Positions 1 to 12,679 of a DNA stretch of 64,000 nucleotides are shown piece by piece; position 1 is the first letter of the stretch; each line of letters begins with the position of its first letter. Where the stretch lies: contig NC_044278.2 of assembly GCF_004027225.2 (NCBI RefSeq), forward strand, positions 55,669,743 through 55,733,742. Reading direction: 5' to 3'. This stretch comes from Strigops habroptila. Its lineage: Eukaryota > Chordata > Aves > Psittaciformes > Psittacidae. The notes under the pieces are model-generated. The model did no database searches. It had not been told where the DNA came from and saw only the letters and a program-made list of their open reading frames with translations. A program made the translations under genes and the position numbers.

Positions 1-205
1 GGCTGCGCTCGGTGCGCCCTGGTGCGGGTCCTCCTGCAGCAGGGGCTGCGCTGCGGGACACTGTCAGTAGGCTGAAAGCTGTGAGGGAAGCTGAGAGGGA
101 GCTGGATGGCTTGCTCCAGCCCAAACCGTGCAGGGCCACAAGCGTCCACTGTAGCGCGTACAGAAAAGGAGGAGGGTGTTAATCCAGGAAGCTGGGAACT
201 AGTAA
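1..205 (+). pseudogene. CR1 ORF1 fragment (coiled-coil-like region), copy A
   Basis: In one frame this encodes an arginine- and glutamate-rich stretch (reading like VSRLKAVREAERELDGLL), which resembles the heptad-like segment preceding the esterase domain in CR1 ORF1 proteins. Full-length ORF1 proteins bind the RNA and carry an SGNH esterase domain. That domain is absent here because the sequence jumps into ORF2 at about 205-221. A stop follows shortly before the junction. The start is outside the window. The assignment rests on position and composition; no catalytic motif is present. Confidence 0.6.
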
Positions 206-220
206 CAAAAAAACCAACAA

Positions 221-2748
221 GGTGATGAGTCAGCAGAGAGCTTGTGGGTCAGGATCAAAAGGAGAACAGCGATGGGGGGCATCACTGTGGGGATCTGTTA
301 CAGACCACTTGATCAGGACTTTGTGGATGAAGCGCTCTATAGACAGATAGGAGCAGGCTCACACTCGCAGGCCCTTGGCCTCGTGAGGGACTTCAACCAT
401 TCTGATACCTGTTGGAGGGACGGTATGGCTTGGCACAAGCAATCCAGGAGGTTCCTCGGTTGTGTGGAAGACAAATTCCTCTTGCAAGCAATAGAGGAGC
501 CGACAAGGAGAGGTGCCATGCTTGACCTCGTGCTCACCAACAGGCAGGGACTGGTTGGAAATGTGACGCTCCAGGGCAGCCTTGGCTGTAGCGATCACGA
601 GATGGTTGAGTTCGAGATCCTCAGGACAGTGAGAAGAGCATGCAGCAAGCTCTCTGCCCTGGACTTCAGGAGAGCAGACTTTGGCCTCTTCAGGAACCTT
701 ACTAAGCAGGTTAGTAAGGTTCCATGGGATATAGTCCTAGAGGGCAGGGGTACCCAAGACCACTAGTTGATATTCAAGGATCACCTGCTACAAGCTCGGG
801 ACTGTTGTGTCCCAACTAGAAGGAAATGCAGCAGGAGGGCCAGGAGAGCTGCATGGATGGATAAGGAGCTGCTGAGGAAACTTAGAGGGAAAAAAGAAGC
901 TTATAAAAGGCAGAAGCGAGGACAGGCGGCCTGGGAAGAATACAGGGATGTTGTCTGGGAACCTAGGGACCAGGTCAGGAAAGCTAAGGCCCAGTTAGAG
1001 TTAAATCTGGCAAGGGATGTGAAAGGTAAGAAGAGAGGCTTCTATACGTGTGTACCAAATAAAAGACAGACCAGGGACAACGTGGGCCCTCTCTGGAAGC
1101 TATTGGGAGAACCGGCTACGCTGAATTTGGAGAAGGCTGAGGTTCTCAATGGCTTCTTTGCCTCAGTCTTCACTGGCAAATGCTCTGACCACACCACCCA
1201 AGTCTTGGAAAGCAGATGCAGGGACTGAGAGAATGAAGACCTTAGGCCCACTGTAGGAGAGGATCAGGTTCGAGACCGTCTTAAGAACCTGAATGTGCAC
1301 AAGTCCATGAGACCTGATGAAATCCATCCACGGGTCATGAAGGAGCTGGTGAACGAAGTTCCTAAACCACTGTCCATCATATTTGAAAAATCGTGGCAGT
1401 CAGGTGAAGTTCCCGATGACTGGAAAAAGGGAAATATAACCCCCATTTTCAAGAAGGGGAAAATTGAAGACCCGAGAACTACAGACCAGTCAGCCTCAAC
1501 TCTGTGCCTGGCAAAATCTTGGAACAGTTTCTCCTGGAAAGCATGCTAAGGCACATGGAAAACAATGAGATGGTTGGTGACAGCCAACATGGCTTCGCTA
1601 AGGGGAAATCCTGCCTGACCAATTTGGTGGCCTTCTATGATGGAGCTATGGAACTGATGGACAGGGGCAGAGCAGTTGACGTCATCTACCTGGACTTGTG
1701 CAAAGCATTCGACACTGTCCTGCACGACATCCTTGTCTCTAAATTGGAGAGACATCAATTTGATAGATGGATCGCTCGGTGGATAAAGAAGTGGCTCAAC
1801 GGCCGCACGCAAAGAGTTGTGGTAAATGGCTCGATGTCCAGTTGGAGACCAGTAACGAGTGGTGTCCCTCAGGGATCGGTGTTGGGCCAGGTCCTGTTCA
1901 ACATCTTTGTCGGCAACATGGACAGTGGGATTGATGCGCCCTCAGCAAGTTTGCCGACGACACCAAGCTGTGTGGTTCGGTTGATACGCTGGAAGGAAGG
2001 GATGCCATCCAGAGGGACCTTGACACGCTTGTGAGGTGGGCCAGTGCCAACCTCATGAAGTTCAACCAAGCCAAGTGTAAGGTCCTACACCTGGGTCGGG
2101 GCAATCCCAGGCACTGCTACAGGTTGGGTGGAGAAGAGATTCAGAGCAGCCCTGTGGAGAAGGACTTGGGGGTGTTGGTTGACAAGAAGCTTAACATGAG
2201 CCAGCAGTGTGCGCTTGCAGCCCAGAAAGCCAACCGTATCCTGGGCTGCATCAAAAGAAGCGTGACCAGCAGGTCAAAGGAGGTGATCCTGCCCCTCTAT
2301 TCTGCTCTTGTGAGACCTCGGTGTACTGTGTACGGTTCTGGTGTCCTCAACATAAAGAGGACATGGAGCTGTTGGAGCAAGTCTGGAGGAGGGCCACAAG
2401 AATGATAAGAGGGCGGGAGCACCTGCCGTATGAAGACAGGCTGAGAGAGTTGGGGCTGTTCAGCCTGGAGAAGAGAAGGCTGCGTGGTGACCTCCTAGCA
2501 GCCTTCCAGTATCTGAAGGGGGTCTATAGGGATGCTGGGGAGGGACTCTTCCTTAGGGACTGTAGTGGTAGGACAACCAGTAATGGCTTCAAACTTAAAC
2601 AGGGGAAGTTTAGATTAGATAAAAGGAAGAAGTTCTTTACAGTGAGGGTGGTGAGCACTGGAATGGGTTGCCCAAGGAAGTTGTGAATGCTCCATCCCTG
2701 GCAGTGTTCAAGGCCAGGCTGGACAGAGCCTTGGGCCACATGGTCTAG
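221..2748 (+). pseudogene. CR1 ORF2 remnant, copy A: endonuclease C-terminal part, linker, reverse transcriptase
   Basis: ORF2 of CR1 nicks DNA and copies the element RNA at the nick. This copy begins mid-endonuclease at the LWVRIK motif. It keeps CYRP, DFNH (about 388-400) and SDHEMVEF (about 590-610), so the N-terminal endonuclease residues (Asn, TETWWD) are gone. The linker follows (767-1228) with a TAG at about 764 and a TGA at about 1226. RT reads LDLCKAFD (motif A, about 1690) and GVPQGSVLG (motif B, about 1861). A 1-nt deletion near 1935 throws the FADD box (motif C) into another frame. A further 1-nt deletion near 1475 lies before NYRPVSL and is shared with copy B. The C-terminal domain continues in shifting frames to a TAG at 2746-2748. 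Confidence 0.92.
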
Positions 2749-2837
2749 TGCGAGGTGTCCCTGCCCATGGCAGGGGGGTTGGAACTAGATGATCTTAAGG
2801 TCCTTTCCAACCCTAACTATTCTATGATTCTATGATT

Positions 2838-5800
2838 CCCTGTGGGTATTCTTCTGCAATGGACTCTTACTTATTCCTAGCCTCCTCTCATTACAAAAGC
2901 CCTCCATGTTCATAGGTATTCAGCATGACCTTTTGACCAAAGAAATTGATCAAGGACAGACAGACAAAACCTATCCATATCAGATCTAATGCTATGAACA
3001 TAGAATTAACAGCTCAAACTGTTTGTTTTTTATAAGTAGGTTGGGGCAATTGTTATTCAAGCACTCTATCCGAATATACACTGTATTGAGGTGAAAAATG
3101 TAATGCACAGTTTAGAGTGCAGAGCTCACCTGTATTCATAGCCTTTAAGACAAGCAAGAATTCCTCACTCCCACAGGGAGTTTTTCTAATGACATTAGCA
3201 TTTTGAGCAGGTTTGAATGTGACCAGGAATAGAGCTGCATTGATAACAGTGTACAACACTATCTCTGGTTCATTTTTGTTGTACATTTATTATTTGCATA
3301 TTTACAGCTGTAAAAAGCTTTTCTGTGTTTAAATAAGTCTGTGTTTTGTTCTGGATGGCTGAACTTGCCACTTGAGTGAGTCAGCTGAAGAGCAGTAGTC
3401 CCTTTTCTTTTTCAGGAGACAATAATATACTCACTGGTTTGTATAAACTCACTTCACCTATTCCCAGTGATACCAATGAAAATGTATTACTGGCTCACCT
3501 TTATTTCCAGAAAATTTTAAACTGATATAATGCTGGACTGAAAGTAATTTCTATTTTGGCCAGGAAGGGCAAACCCTCCCTATATACTGCTGCAATGAGA
3601 TGCCCCCACCCCATAAATCCCCCACATCACTTCTGCCTATGCAGAACAGAAGTGCCACCTGGTACCGCACTACCCCTGTGAAGCTACTGAGATTCCCTGG
3701 TGCTGGGTGTGAGCAGAGCACAGTGAGATGGGCAAGCAAGTCCTGGGGTCGCCCTTCCCACCCTTTGCTGTTGTACTGTACCCTGTCTTTAGCAAGGGCA
3801 CAGCATGGCGACAGTGTGACAGCCGCTGCAGATGGCCTGTGCCCCCAGCCAACCTCAAAATGCAGGGGTGGGAAGTAGGGCTGTCACCTTCTGGCTCTTC
3901 TCCCATATAGAGCCAGGAGAGCCAGCCAGGCCATTTTCTCCAATTTATAAGCTTATTCTATTCAATCTGAAATTTATTTAGGAATTTCCCTCTGCCTTTC
4001 CCTCCGGACAATTTGCTCCAGAGTATTGCTGTTCCTATATTTAGGATCATTCTCCCAACTTACAGTCTCAAGCTGCTACTGGTCTGTTTAAACCCATTGT
4101 TCCTTATGCCAGTATTGTCTTTCTGTCTTCCTTACATGTCCTTCTGCCTTTCTGGTAAGCTTTTACCATAATTCCTCCTAGCCTAGATTTCATCAGATCA
4201 AGTCAATCAATTATTCTAACCTCCCCACAGATAATATAATCTCCAGTCTCCTACTATCTCAGCATCTCCTTCTGCACCTTTTCCAAATTCAGTTTATCTT
4301 TTCTAGTCATAGCTGACAAGAAATGTATGTATTTCATGAGTTGTGTACCAGTGCTGCAATAGCACTTATTTTCTCCATCTCCTTAGACATCTTAAGATAA
4401 CCATTTCTCTTTATTATATGTAACCTTGCGTTGATTGCACATAATTGCGATGAAGTGACTAGACTTTCCCGAGCTTTGTCCCTGATTCTCTCCCTACTAC
4501 AGAGTCCGTTTTTTTTTTAATAGATGGAGAGGCGAAACTGTCATATGTCTTGCAATTTGTCTTGTCAAATAGAAAGGAATAAATGATTAAGGAGAACGGC
4601 AGTTTATAATTTTTCTGGCAAACATAAAAGTTGTGGTGTTAAAAGTAAATAAAAAATCTATTAAAAACAATACATCTTAATAGCTTCCAAAAATCTCGCA
4701 AGCACTTTAAAGAAAGTTGAATAATAATTGCAGGGGGAAATGGGGAAAAAGGATGCAGTAAAAATGGTATAATGATCAGTTGCTAATTTTGGTTACTCAT
4801 CCCACTGGCTAATTGACCCTGTGCATATTCTTCTGTGTTAATCACCATGCATTGTGTATCATAATAGCTAAGAAGACCAGAATTTTCTTATGTTGCTAGT
4901 TTTAGTAGGCTTTGCTGGGTAATGTTTGAATTCATTGATTACCAGTAAAATATCTTTCAGTCAGAGGAGTTTTAGATATTTTTTTTCTTGCCTGGTTAAT
5001 TGTGTGTAGCAAAAGGAAGATAATGCCACCTTAACTAGTTATATTATGACTTACACTTGTAAGTAATGTTATGTTTGGCATCCATGTAGACATTACCTAA
5101 GGTTCTGAGTGAAATATATGGCCAGTGAAAAAAAAGTATAGTTGTCTTTCAATGAGATTATTTTGCTTTGATTTTCATGGCTTTTTATACAAAGCTCTGC
5201 AGCATAACCTCAGTTTATTGTGCCTTGTAAACACATCAAGGATGTTTCAATGGACACTGGTGCAAATCTGATATTTAAAACTAGCCTCATTTTTAGAATG
5301 GTATTCTAATTTTCTCAAAGTCCACAGTTTCCAGTTTTGTGTAGTTTGTAGGCTGGAGAATGCATTATTGCAACTACATTTAGCAAAGGCTATTCCATAA
5401 TAGACTTTTAAAAAATTACTGTAGTCTAGTAAAAACAATCCCTTTTGAACAGTGAATTAATATGCATCTAGAATTTTGCTCTAGGAGTGTCTCTATTTCT
5501 TTTTGTTTCTGTGAATTGAGAAATCTAGTAAAAATCTAATAAGAATAAAGTACATGCCACTAAGTTTTTTTAGGCCCAGTTTATCTCCTGCAAAAAGGAT
5601 GGAAACTAAGACCTGATCCTGTAGTGGAACTGATAAACTGAAATACAGAATTACCGAGGTGATAACTGAAGAAGGAGAAAGAGGTTTCAAACTATAAACC
5701 CTATGGTAACATATCTCCAGCCTTTGGCCAAACACTCTGGTTTGGTCAATTCCTCACTCAGGCAGGACTTGCTGGGAGGGCTTCTCAATAGACTAAGGAA

Positions 5801-8697
5801 AGAGCGAGGAAGAGTTGTTATCTGATTAATGTTGAGAAGATATTTCAGAAGTTAAGGACTGGTGTTGCAAAGTAACCATTTCTTGAATACAGTGGTTTAG
5901 ACTGATTAATAGTTACTGTTTGTGAATTTAGCGATAGTAGTTTTAGTATCAATGTCTTCCTCTCAAGGTATTTCCTGTAATCTCTGCAGACCTGCTTATT
6001 TAGTTTAACTACTCCTCCATTAAAAAGGGACTCAAATTCCCACACCAGCTTTTTAGCGTATACACACATGCCACATTAGATAGTGTGAATATCCACTCTC
6101 GGAGGAAATGCCTTCTGTAACTCAGGTTAAATCTAAAATGTCTTTGGTATTCATAGAAGAAAGCACCTTCTTGTTAACAATTTTCTCAAGAGCTTTTCGC
6201 TAGAGCTCTAGACCAGCTACTGTCTCTTATCTTTTTCAGCTTAAGCTATTCTTCAATGTTAATAATTTAAAAAATGATCCCACAAAATAACTGTCTGTAA
6301 TTCACGTACACTTACTAGCCTTTCTCTAAAAATTGAAATAAATATGCTGAATTTTTCACAGAAATCAACTAGGCCACTTTTTTTTTTTTTAACAAATTTT
6401 TGAAGAATGGAAGAATGATCCTATTATCAGTAGACACAAAAGACATGGTGGGTCCTCTGCTTTGCGCAGAAACTGGAGCATTAATAATTAGTGGTAATGC
6501 TTGAAAAAAATACATGTTTGTTTTAGAAGTCAGAGTGCAAAGGTGCAAAGGTTCCTAACTGGGAAAGTTTTGTATGCTGCGGCAGTTGTTCTAGTGACTG
6601 TGCATTGGAAAGTTACTATGAATTTTTCCTCTGATTGATTGTAGGTGAAGTATAAATACTTTACTTCCTAAAATTAAGCAAAAAGATTCCTCTAATTGTG
6701 TTGGTTTTGAATTACACAATTAAATGGCCAGGGAGAAAAAAATCTCGATAACCATCCTTGGTAATAAAGGGATATCTTTTCATAAAGTGTTTCTGAAAAG
6801 GCATGCTCCAGGCCAGACAGGGACCAGCTATTACCTGTGGTGTTGCCAAGCAACACTTTTCTTGCATTCTTAAAATTCAAATGACTTCTCTTTTATTTTG
6901 CAGAGCAATGGGGTTGAAACGGAGGGGACACACAAGCCCTTTAAGTAAAAAAGGAGCTGGAACTTTGTATGGTTACCTATTCTCTGTGTAATTGAACATT
7001 CCTGTTCTGTAGTAGAAAGATTCATTTATTGTGGCCATCACTGTAATGCATGAGCAGGTGTGTATATCAGATGTAGCACACCAGTGTCTCTGTATAGATT
7101 TACCAATACCAAATTATAAATTCAGTTGGTGGCTTCTGTTTCTTTTGTAATCATCAAATTGTCCTGTGCTAGCACAATTATCTTTCCATCATGTGTCTCA
7201 TCTCCTGCTGGACAGGGATTTAAATTGGTGATAACAGGTGGCTAACAAAGCAAAGACAAGAACAGCTGATCATCTCTTATCCACATCTTAAGACACCAGC
7301 TGCAGTCCAGAGGATCTGTTCCTCCACATTGTTACCCAAAGAAATCAACTAATGAAGTCCCTGGATGAGTGATGTTAATTTGTAAACTAGGGAGAAATCA
7401 CCTAATACCCTGGAAAATAGGGGTGTAAGGAGAAGAGTTTCCCACTGCTGCTTGAGGAAGGAGAAAGTAGAGCTCTGCAGGGTGAAAGCTCAGACGTGGA
7501 GCTGAGAGGTACAACAAAAATCTCTCTTAGGGATTCCCAGAAAGAGAGACTACACTATATTCTTTTGCTGCTTTTCCATACTACCTTTTTGTGGGTGAGA
7601 GGTACTGGTTTGCAGATTTCCCAGAAAAGGCTACATGACACATTTACTCCACTATATCTTGAAGAGAGACATTTTCTTGGCTTTAGAGGAACACTGGTTC
7701 CACACAAGAAATTTCGGAGAGATCTGGAAGAGCTGAAATTAATGTATAGAGGTAGAAAGTAGATCTCTTATCCATTTCTACAGTCATGAAACTAGAAAGA
7801 AATCCCAGAAGAAAAACAGAAGCAGGGGAGCAGATTCAGCTCTGGATTGAGACACTGAATTGAGGTATGGTAAGTGTTCATATATGAGACCAACACCTAA
7901 ACTCCTGTGATAGAGCCAATAAAGGAGATGTACTCTAGGGAGTTATCCATCTCATTCTCCAAGGACGGCTCAGTTGTGCATGTTTTGTCACCTGAACAGA
8001 TATCTTTAGGCTTCTCTGTCTACTGATCAGGTCAGTGTCCTAGTTATAGGCGATCAAGTGAAGATCTAGGTCACCACTGACAATAATGAGAATTTGGATG
8101 TATAGCCTACAAGCTAATCTATGTCATAGACACCCGATGATGTCTGAATCTTGGGAGGCCTATTGCTCCCCACAGGTGATAATGCATTTGTGTAAATATT
8201 AGTACTTACTCCACGCGAAGGGTTTTTAACTGGTTTTGGTTCATGCAAAGCATAGACTAAGAACCTGCTCAGGATGTTTTTGAATGCAGCTCTAAGTCTA
8301 TTTACTTTGGTAAAGAGGAATAAAGATGTCTGAAGAGGTGATAATGCAAGAGTCACCTATGGGGTTTATGACTATATAAATATTACTGTTGTGCCAAATA
8401 TGCACTGGAGATGTCAATAACCTCCAAAGCAGTGAGCTAATAAAATTTAATAGTCTAAGATAGAGTGACATTTCTTATGCTGACATTATGTCATGCTCTC
8501 TGATCCACTGTGTTGCTTTCATTGTTGGTAAAGGTGAAAATTATTTGTGATCTCATCCAGCTAAAGTTCATTTCTGTGATGATGTTTAAGTAAGTCTCGT
8601 TAGTGAGGCATAAGGTGTGAATAACTATAAAGCAGTGTGGTTTTACGCAGTAGATGGCAGGATTTCCAGGTGTGAAAGGATTGTATTGCCTGAATGT
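2838..8697. other. AT-rich unique DNA with no recognisable gene
   Basis: I see no coding exon, RNA gene or clear mobile element. Reading frames are short and interrupted. A patch at about 3590-3910 is richer in GC and open on both strands but matches no family I know. Short T or A homopolymers occur, for example near 4510 and 6380. The stretch around 4760-5110 and 7140-7290 has the look of ordered non-repetitive noncoding DNA, but conservation cannot be judged from one sequence. Confidence 0.6.
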
Positions 8698-8890
8698 CAT
8701 AGATTCATAGAATCTCACAAGTTGGAAGGGACCCTAAAGATCATTGAGCCTAACTCCCTGCTCCTCTCAGGACTACCTAAAACTAAACCTTATGACTAAG
8801 ATGTTCCTTGAACTCTGACAGGCTTGGTGCCATGACCTCTTCCCTGGGGAGCCTGTTCCAGTGGCCGACCACCCTAATTTTTCCTTATAT
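8698..8890 (-). mobile_element. CR1 3' fragment, old and 5'-truncated
   Basis: On the minus strand this ends in the CR1 tail, seen here as catagattcatagaatc at 8698. Then come the standard CR1 3' UTR signature (ttggaagggaccctaaagatcat), and the C-terminal RT sequence around gagcctgttccagtggccgaccaccct. Similarity fades after about 8890. It is much more diverged from copies A and B than those are from each other, so it belongs to an older subfamily or is simply older. Confidence 0.88.
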
Positions 8891-11800
8891 GGAGACAACA
8901 CAGGCATACCTGCATGAGCGGAGGTGACTTTCCACAATAATTTTTCATTTCTGTCAGTTTTCATCAGAGCCCTGTAGAAAGTAATCTGAGGTTAAGCCTT
9001 TTTGATTTGTGAAGCTAAGCAGAACATTTCTACCCTGCCAGAAACTGTTAAAGTATATGAGGGACTCTCATGACCTCTTCTAATTGTAAGCTAAAGATAA
9101 TTACCACATTTTGTTTCCCATACAGCTAACTGAAATGGAAACTCCAAATACATCCCAATCAGACAGGTTCTAAAAGTGAAAAAAGGTGGGAAAAGAGTGT
9201 TAGTGTACCAGAAGTTGAGAGGCACCATTACAATGCAGCCAACATAGGAGATGATAGTGTAAATTAATATATCCAAGAAAGCTTCCATCCAACAACAACA
9301 GAAAAATCTCCTGAAATTATTGTGGGGTTTTTTGTGCCATGAAGACTGATGTATACAACTGATGCTTTTACACCTTATTTGAAAGAACTTCTCAGCGTGG
9401 CTTATGAAATGCACCACATTCTTTGAGTTGGGATGGGACCCTGAGTCTTAATTAATGCCACTGCATCTTGTTTAGAAACATCCCGGGGAGGACAGCTCCC
9501 TTATATTTTATTTATATGTTTCTGTTTTTTCTCATATTGTCCTATCTTGTCTTCGTGGCTGTAATGAAACACTTGTGTGCCCAGTAGAGATAATAAAATA
9601 TATGACATTTGCAAATGCCAGTTTATTGAACATCTCTGGAGGCGCTGTGTATTGTCATTGGCTTGACTGAACATTAGAAGAATGAAAAGCAACTGCTCCT
9701 TTCCAGTTACAGCTTATGAACAGGTATAACCTATGAACACTGGATACACTATCCTGCTGTCAGGAAATACAGCATATCTAGCTAGACAGTCTCCTTCACG
9801 GTAATTCCTGTTGATTAATCTTACAGAAACATATATTTAAAGTTCACCTGTCTTCTCCAATTACTTCTTCCAAGTACTGTAGGATTTCACTTGGCTTTCA
9901 TAAACCTTAATTTTAAATGCAGAGAACTTTTTGGTAGTTTTTTGTTTACTTTCATTAAAAAGAAAATTGCAGTTTTCTTCTGTTCCTAAATCTACTTTTC
10001 CTTATTTTTTCTTGTATCTCTCTGACAGCACCAGAGCAAGATTTCTCTCTCCAGCCTAGGATGCTCAGGTGTAGGCATAAGCAGGACAGTCACTTCTGTA
10101 GGCTGTAAGAAAGAGACCCAGCTTCTCTGGGTACATTGATGCCATTCCTTGCACTGCAAAGGTGATTCTAAATTCCTAGAGTAAAACACTACAGACTGAA
10201 ATGCCAAAACTGCTATCAAGGTAAACACTAGTATTTTTAATCGAAATACTGCAAATCACAGACCGGTTACAGGATAGTTGTTGAATACCTAGAGAGGCAA
10301 GAGGAACTGTTGGAGTCCTGAGGGAAAAGGAATTTCCATGGCTTCCTTCTGATGGATATACTACAGTGCTGCTGTCAGTGTGAACTTGTTGGAAGAAGAA
10401 TGTGATGTGTAACTTAGCTTTTGTAGTTTAACATTCAGGAATGTATGCCAGGTGGTGGAGAAATAAATGGGAATGAAACACTGAATAGCAGCAAGCATGA
10501 AGGAACCTGTCATTCAGCACAAGGGAGTAGTAAAAATCATAAGAACAGACCTAATGTTGGAAAGAAAGCAAATAAATTTAGGGAAATCATGCATAATTAA
10601 AGTGCCAATAAAAACAGGGATGATCTCAGGTACCATTCCCCTTCATGCTGCTGTAAAAATGTTATCCTAATCAAGCCCTTGACATCCTTTTAAAGCACAA
10701 AAGGTAACTAACATCATGTATAATTCACACAGAGAGAAGAGGGATTAGGTGACCCAGGACAGCAGCAGAGGACATTGCCAGGGAGGAAGACTGGGTGGGA
10801 TTATAACTCGGAATTCTTGGGTTCCCAACCGATCATACCCTGTTATGTCTGAAAAACAGAGGAAGATTTAAAGAGATTGCTGGAGATATAGTGAGATGGG
10901 CATTTCCTGACACCTGAGTGCCTGTTATAGAAGGCCTACTTAGGTTCTTTTTGCATAGTTTCCTGTTTTGAGAATATGTCAGTTAGATAATGAGGAACAA
11001 AGAAGCAGAAGGAAGACACAGACCTTGTTTTCATTTTTGTAGTAATCATGCTCTGTTAGCTGCACAAAATTCGATCATACTATTCAACTACCGAGGTTGG
11101 ACTGGATCTGGGAACAAGCAAGTTCAATGACATTGACCTGAAAGGCTTCATAGCCAAAAAAAACTGTTGGGATTTTCCCCCCACGTCTAGAAAAATGCTC
11201 CTTCATGTGAATATGTGTTGGTGAAAATGGGTAGATTTTACTAAGATGGCTCTGGCTAAATCCAGAAAGGATGAAAATTTAAAATATTGTTAAGTCATGT
11301 TAATTACATCAAATAATATGGTAGGGTTATGTCTTTGAAAAAGTCCAGCACCCTATTAATGTGGTACAAAGAAAATTTTAGGAAATATCAACCTTTTCCA
11401 GGAACCTGCTGTGTGTATACTGAGTCCAAATGGTAAATTCAGGGAAAGAATTCAAAATCTGTATTTTAGACTCCTGACTCTGATCTATAAACTGCCCCCC
11501 TCAAAGTGCTTTTGTCTCTGTTGATCATTCAAGTTAGTGGGTTTGGTTTTTTTTGGTTTGGTTTGGTGGTGGTGGTGTTTGGTTGATTTTTTGTTGATTT
11601 TTGGTGGGGTTTTAGGGTTTTTTTGGGGTTGGGTTTTGGTTTTTTTTGGGCAGGGGGGAGGAAGGGTGTTGATTAAGCAGTTACTTTGCATTCTGCCTCT
11701 TAAGTGAGGTGACTTCTTTACATCCCATTGCAAGCTTTGGGGTTCCGTTGCTATACCCATTAATGAAAAGCGAAAACAGGAATGCAGAATTCTATACATT

Positions 11801-12661
11801 TTCCATATTATCAAAATCCCTCAGTTCATGAAGAGCAAGCAGAACCGTCTAGAACAGATCAAGTCTAAACAGACCAATTTACATGTATGTTTTGTAGCAT
11901 TTTGCAGCAGTTCTCTTTAGAAAAGCAAACAGATTTCTTTGCCTCTGGAATGAATGTAATGATTATGCTCAAGAGTTGAAAAGCCTGGGTAATTAAATTG
12001 CATCCCATTTGAATGGTTTCTTATATGACGGTCTGCATCTTTCAGAGCTAGTATGAAGAAGGTGTCAGCAAAATGAGTTCAACTTTTTCTTACTTCAAAA
12101 AAAGAGGAAAACCTCTGCAGAGGAAGTTCACCTTAAATCTAAAGAGGCAATGAAATGTGCATGTGTTCCTGGTACCCTTCCAAAAATATTACCTTGCATA
12201 CAGATACCTCCCCAGGGCAGCAGAGTTAGCATCAAACCAAAGCAGAATCATTGCTAATAAGATTAGCTATTTGAGGATTAGAAAGAACAAGAGCCTTTGG
12301 TGTATCCAAAGGTTTGGTTTGTGGGGAAAGAATTGGGAACCAGTCATACAGATCTTGGAAAGACTGTAAAAAATTGTAGTATTATAGAGAAAAGCTAAGT
12401 AGCCGGATTGGAAAAGCTGCAGCTGGCTCCTGCAGTGCAGCTGATGAGGGCACTATGTCTCTCAGGACCCCAGTGAAGTGTCACTCAACCTCTGAAGAAT
12501 GGTGAATCAAAAGACAATAGTCAAAACTGCTGGAAATCTCACCTGTCTAAAATGGATCTGCATACAGGTTTTGGTGCTCACATACAAACAAACAGAATGA
12601 AGAAAGCTGGAAAAGATTAAATAAAAATTCCAAGTTCAGCCTCAATTTTATTTGACTCTCA
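8891..12661. other. AT-rich unique DNA; GT-rich tract inside
   Basis: No gene recognised. Apart from the GT-rich tract at 11539-11660, I see only ordinary non-repetitive AT-rich sequence with frequent stops in all frames. Confidence 0.55.
11539..11660 (+). repeat. GT-rich low-complexity tract with G-quadruplex potential
   Basis: About 120 bases consist almost only of G and T on the plus strand, including GGT triplets near 11566-11578. Four G-runs at 11606-11609, 11615-11617, 11625-11628 and 11631-11633 are separated by loops of 5, 7 and 2 bases, fitting the usual G3+N1-7 rule. More G-runs follow at 11648-11650 and 11653-11658. One segment reads TTTTAGGG, similar to a telomere repeat but not a tandem array of it. 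Confidence 0.85.
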
Positions 12662-12679
12662 ATGAAGAAGCTGTGCAAG

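Larger units (their letters stand above)
1..2837 (+). mobile_element. CR1 LINE copy A, internally deleted, running in from the left edge
   Basis: Non-LTR retrotransposon of the avian CR1 family. It reads from an ORF1 coiled-coil-like segment (1 to about 205) straight into the middle of the ORF2 endonuclease (from about 221), then linker, reverse transcriptase, a short 3' UTR, and the diagnostic octamer tail (ATTCTATG type) at 2819-2837. It is clearly richer in GC than the AT-rich DNA that follows. Translated segments match CR1 copy B at 15053-19097 closely throughout. The coding frame is broken by in-frame stops at about 764 and 1226 and by frameshifts near 1475, 1935 and 2320, so the copy is dead. 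The true 5' end lies outside the window. Confidence 0.95.

Noticed and set aside
11611..11620. TTTTAGGGTTT as an interstitial telomere repeat
   Set aside because: A single TTAGGG in a GT-rich tract, with no tandem array.
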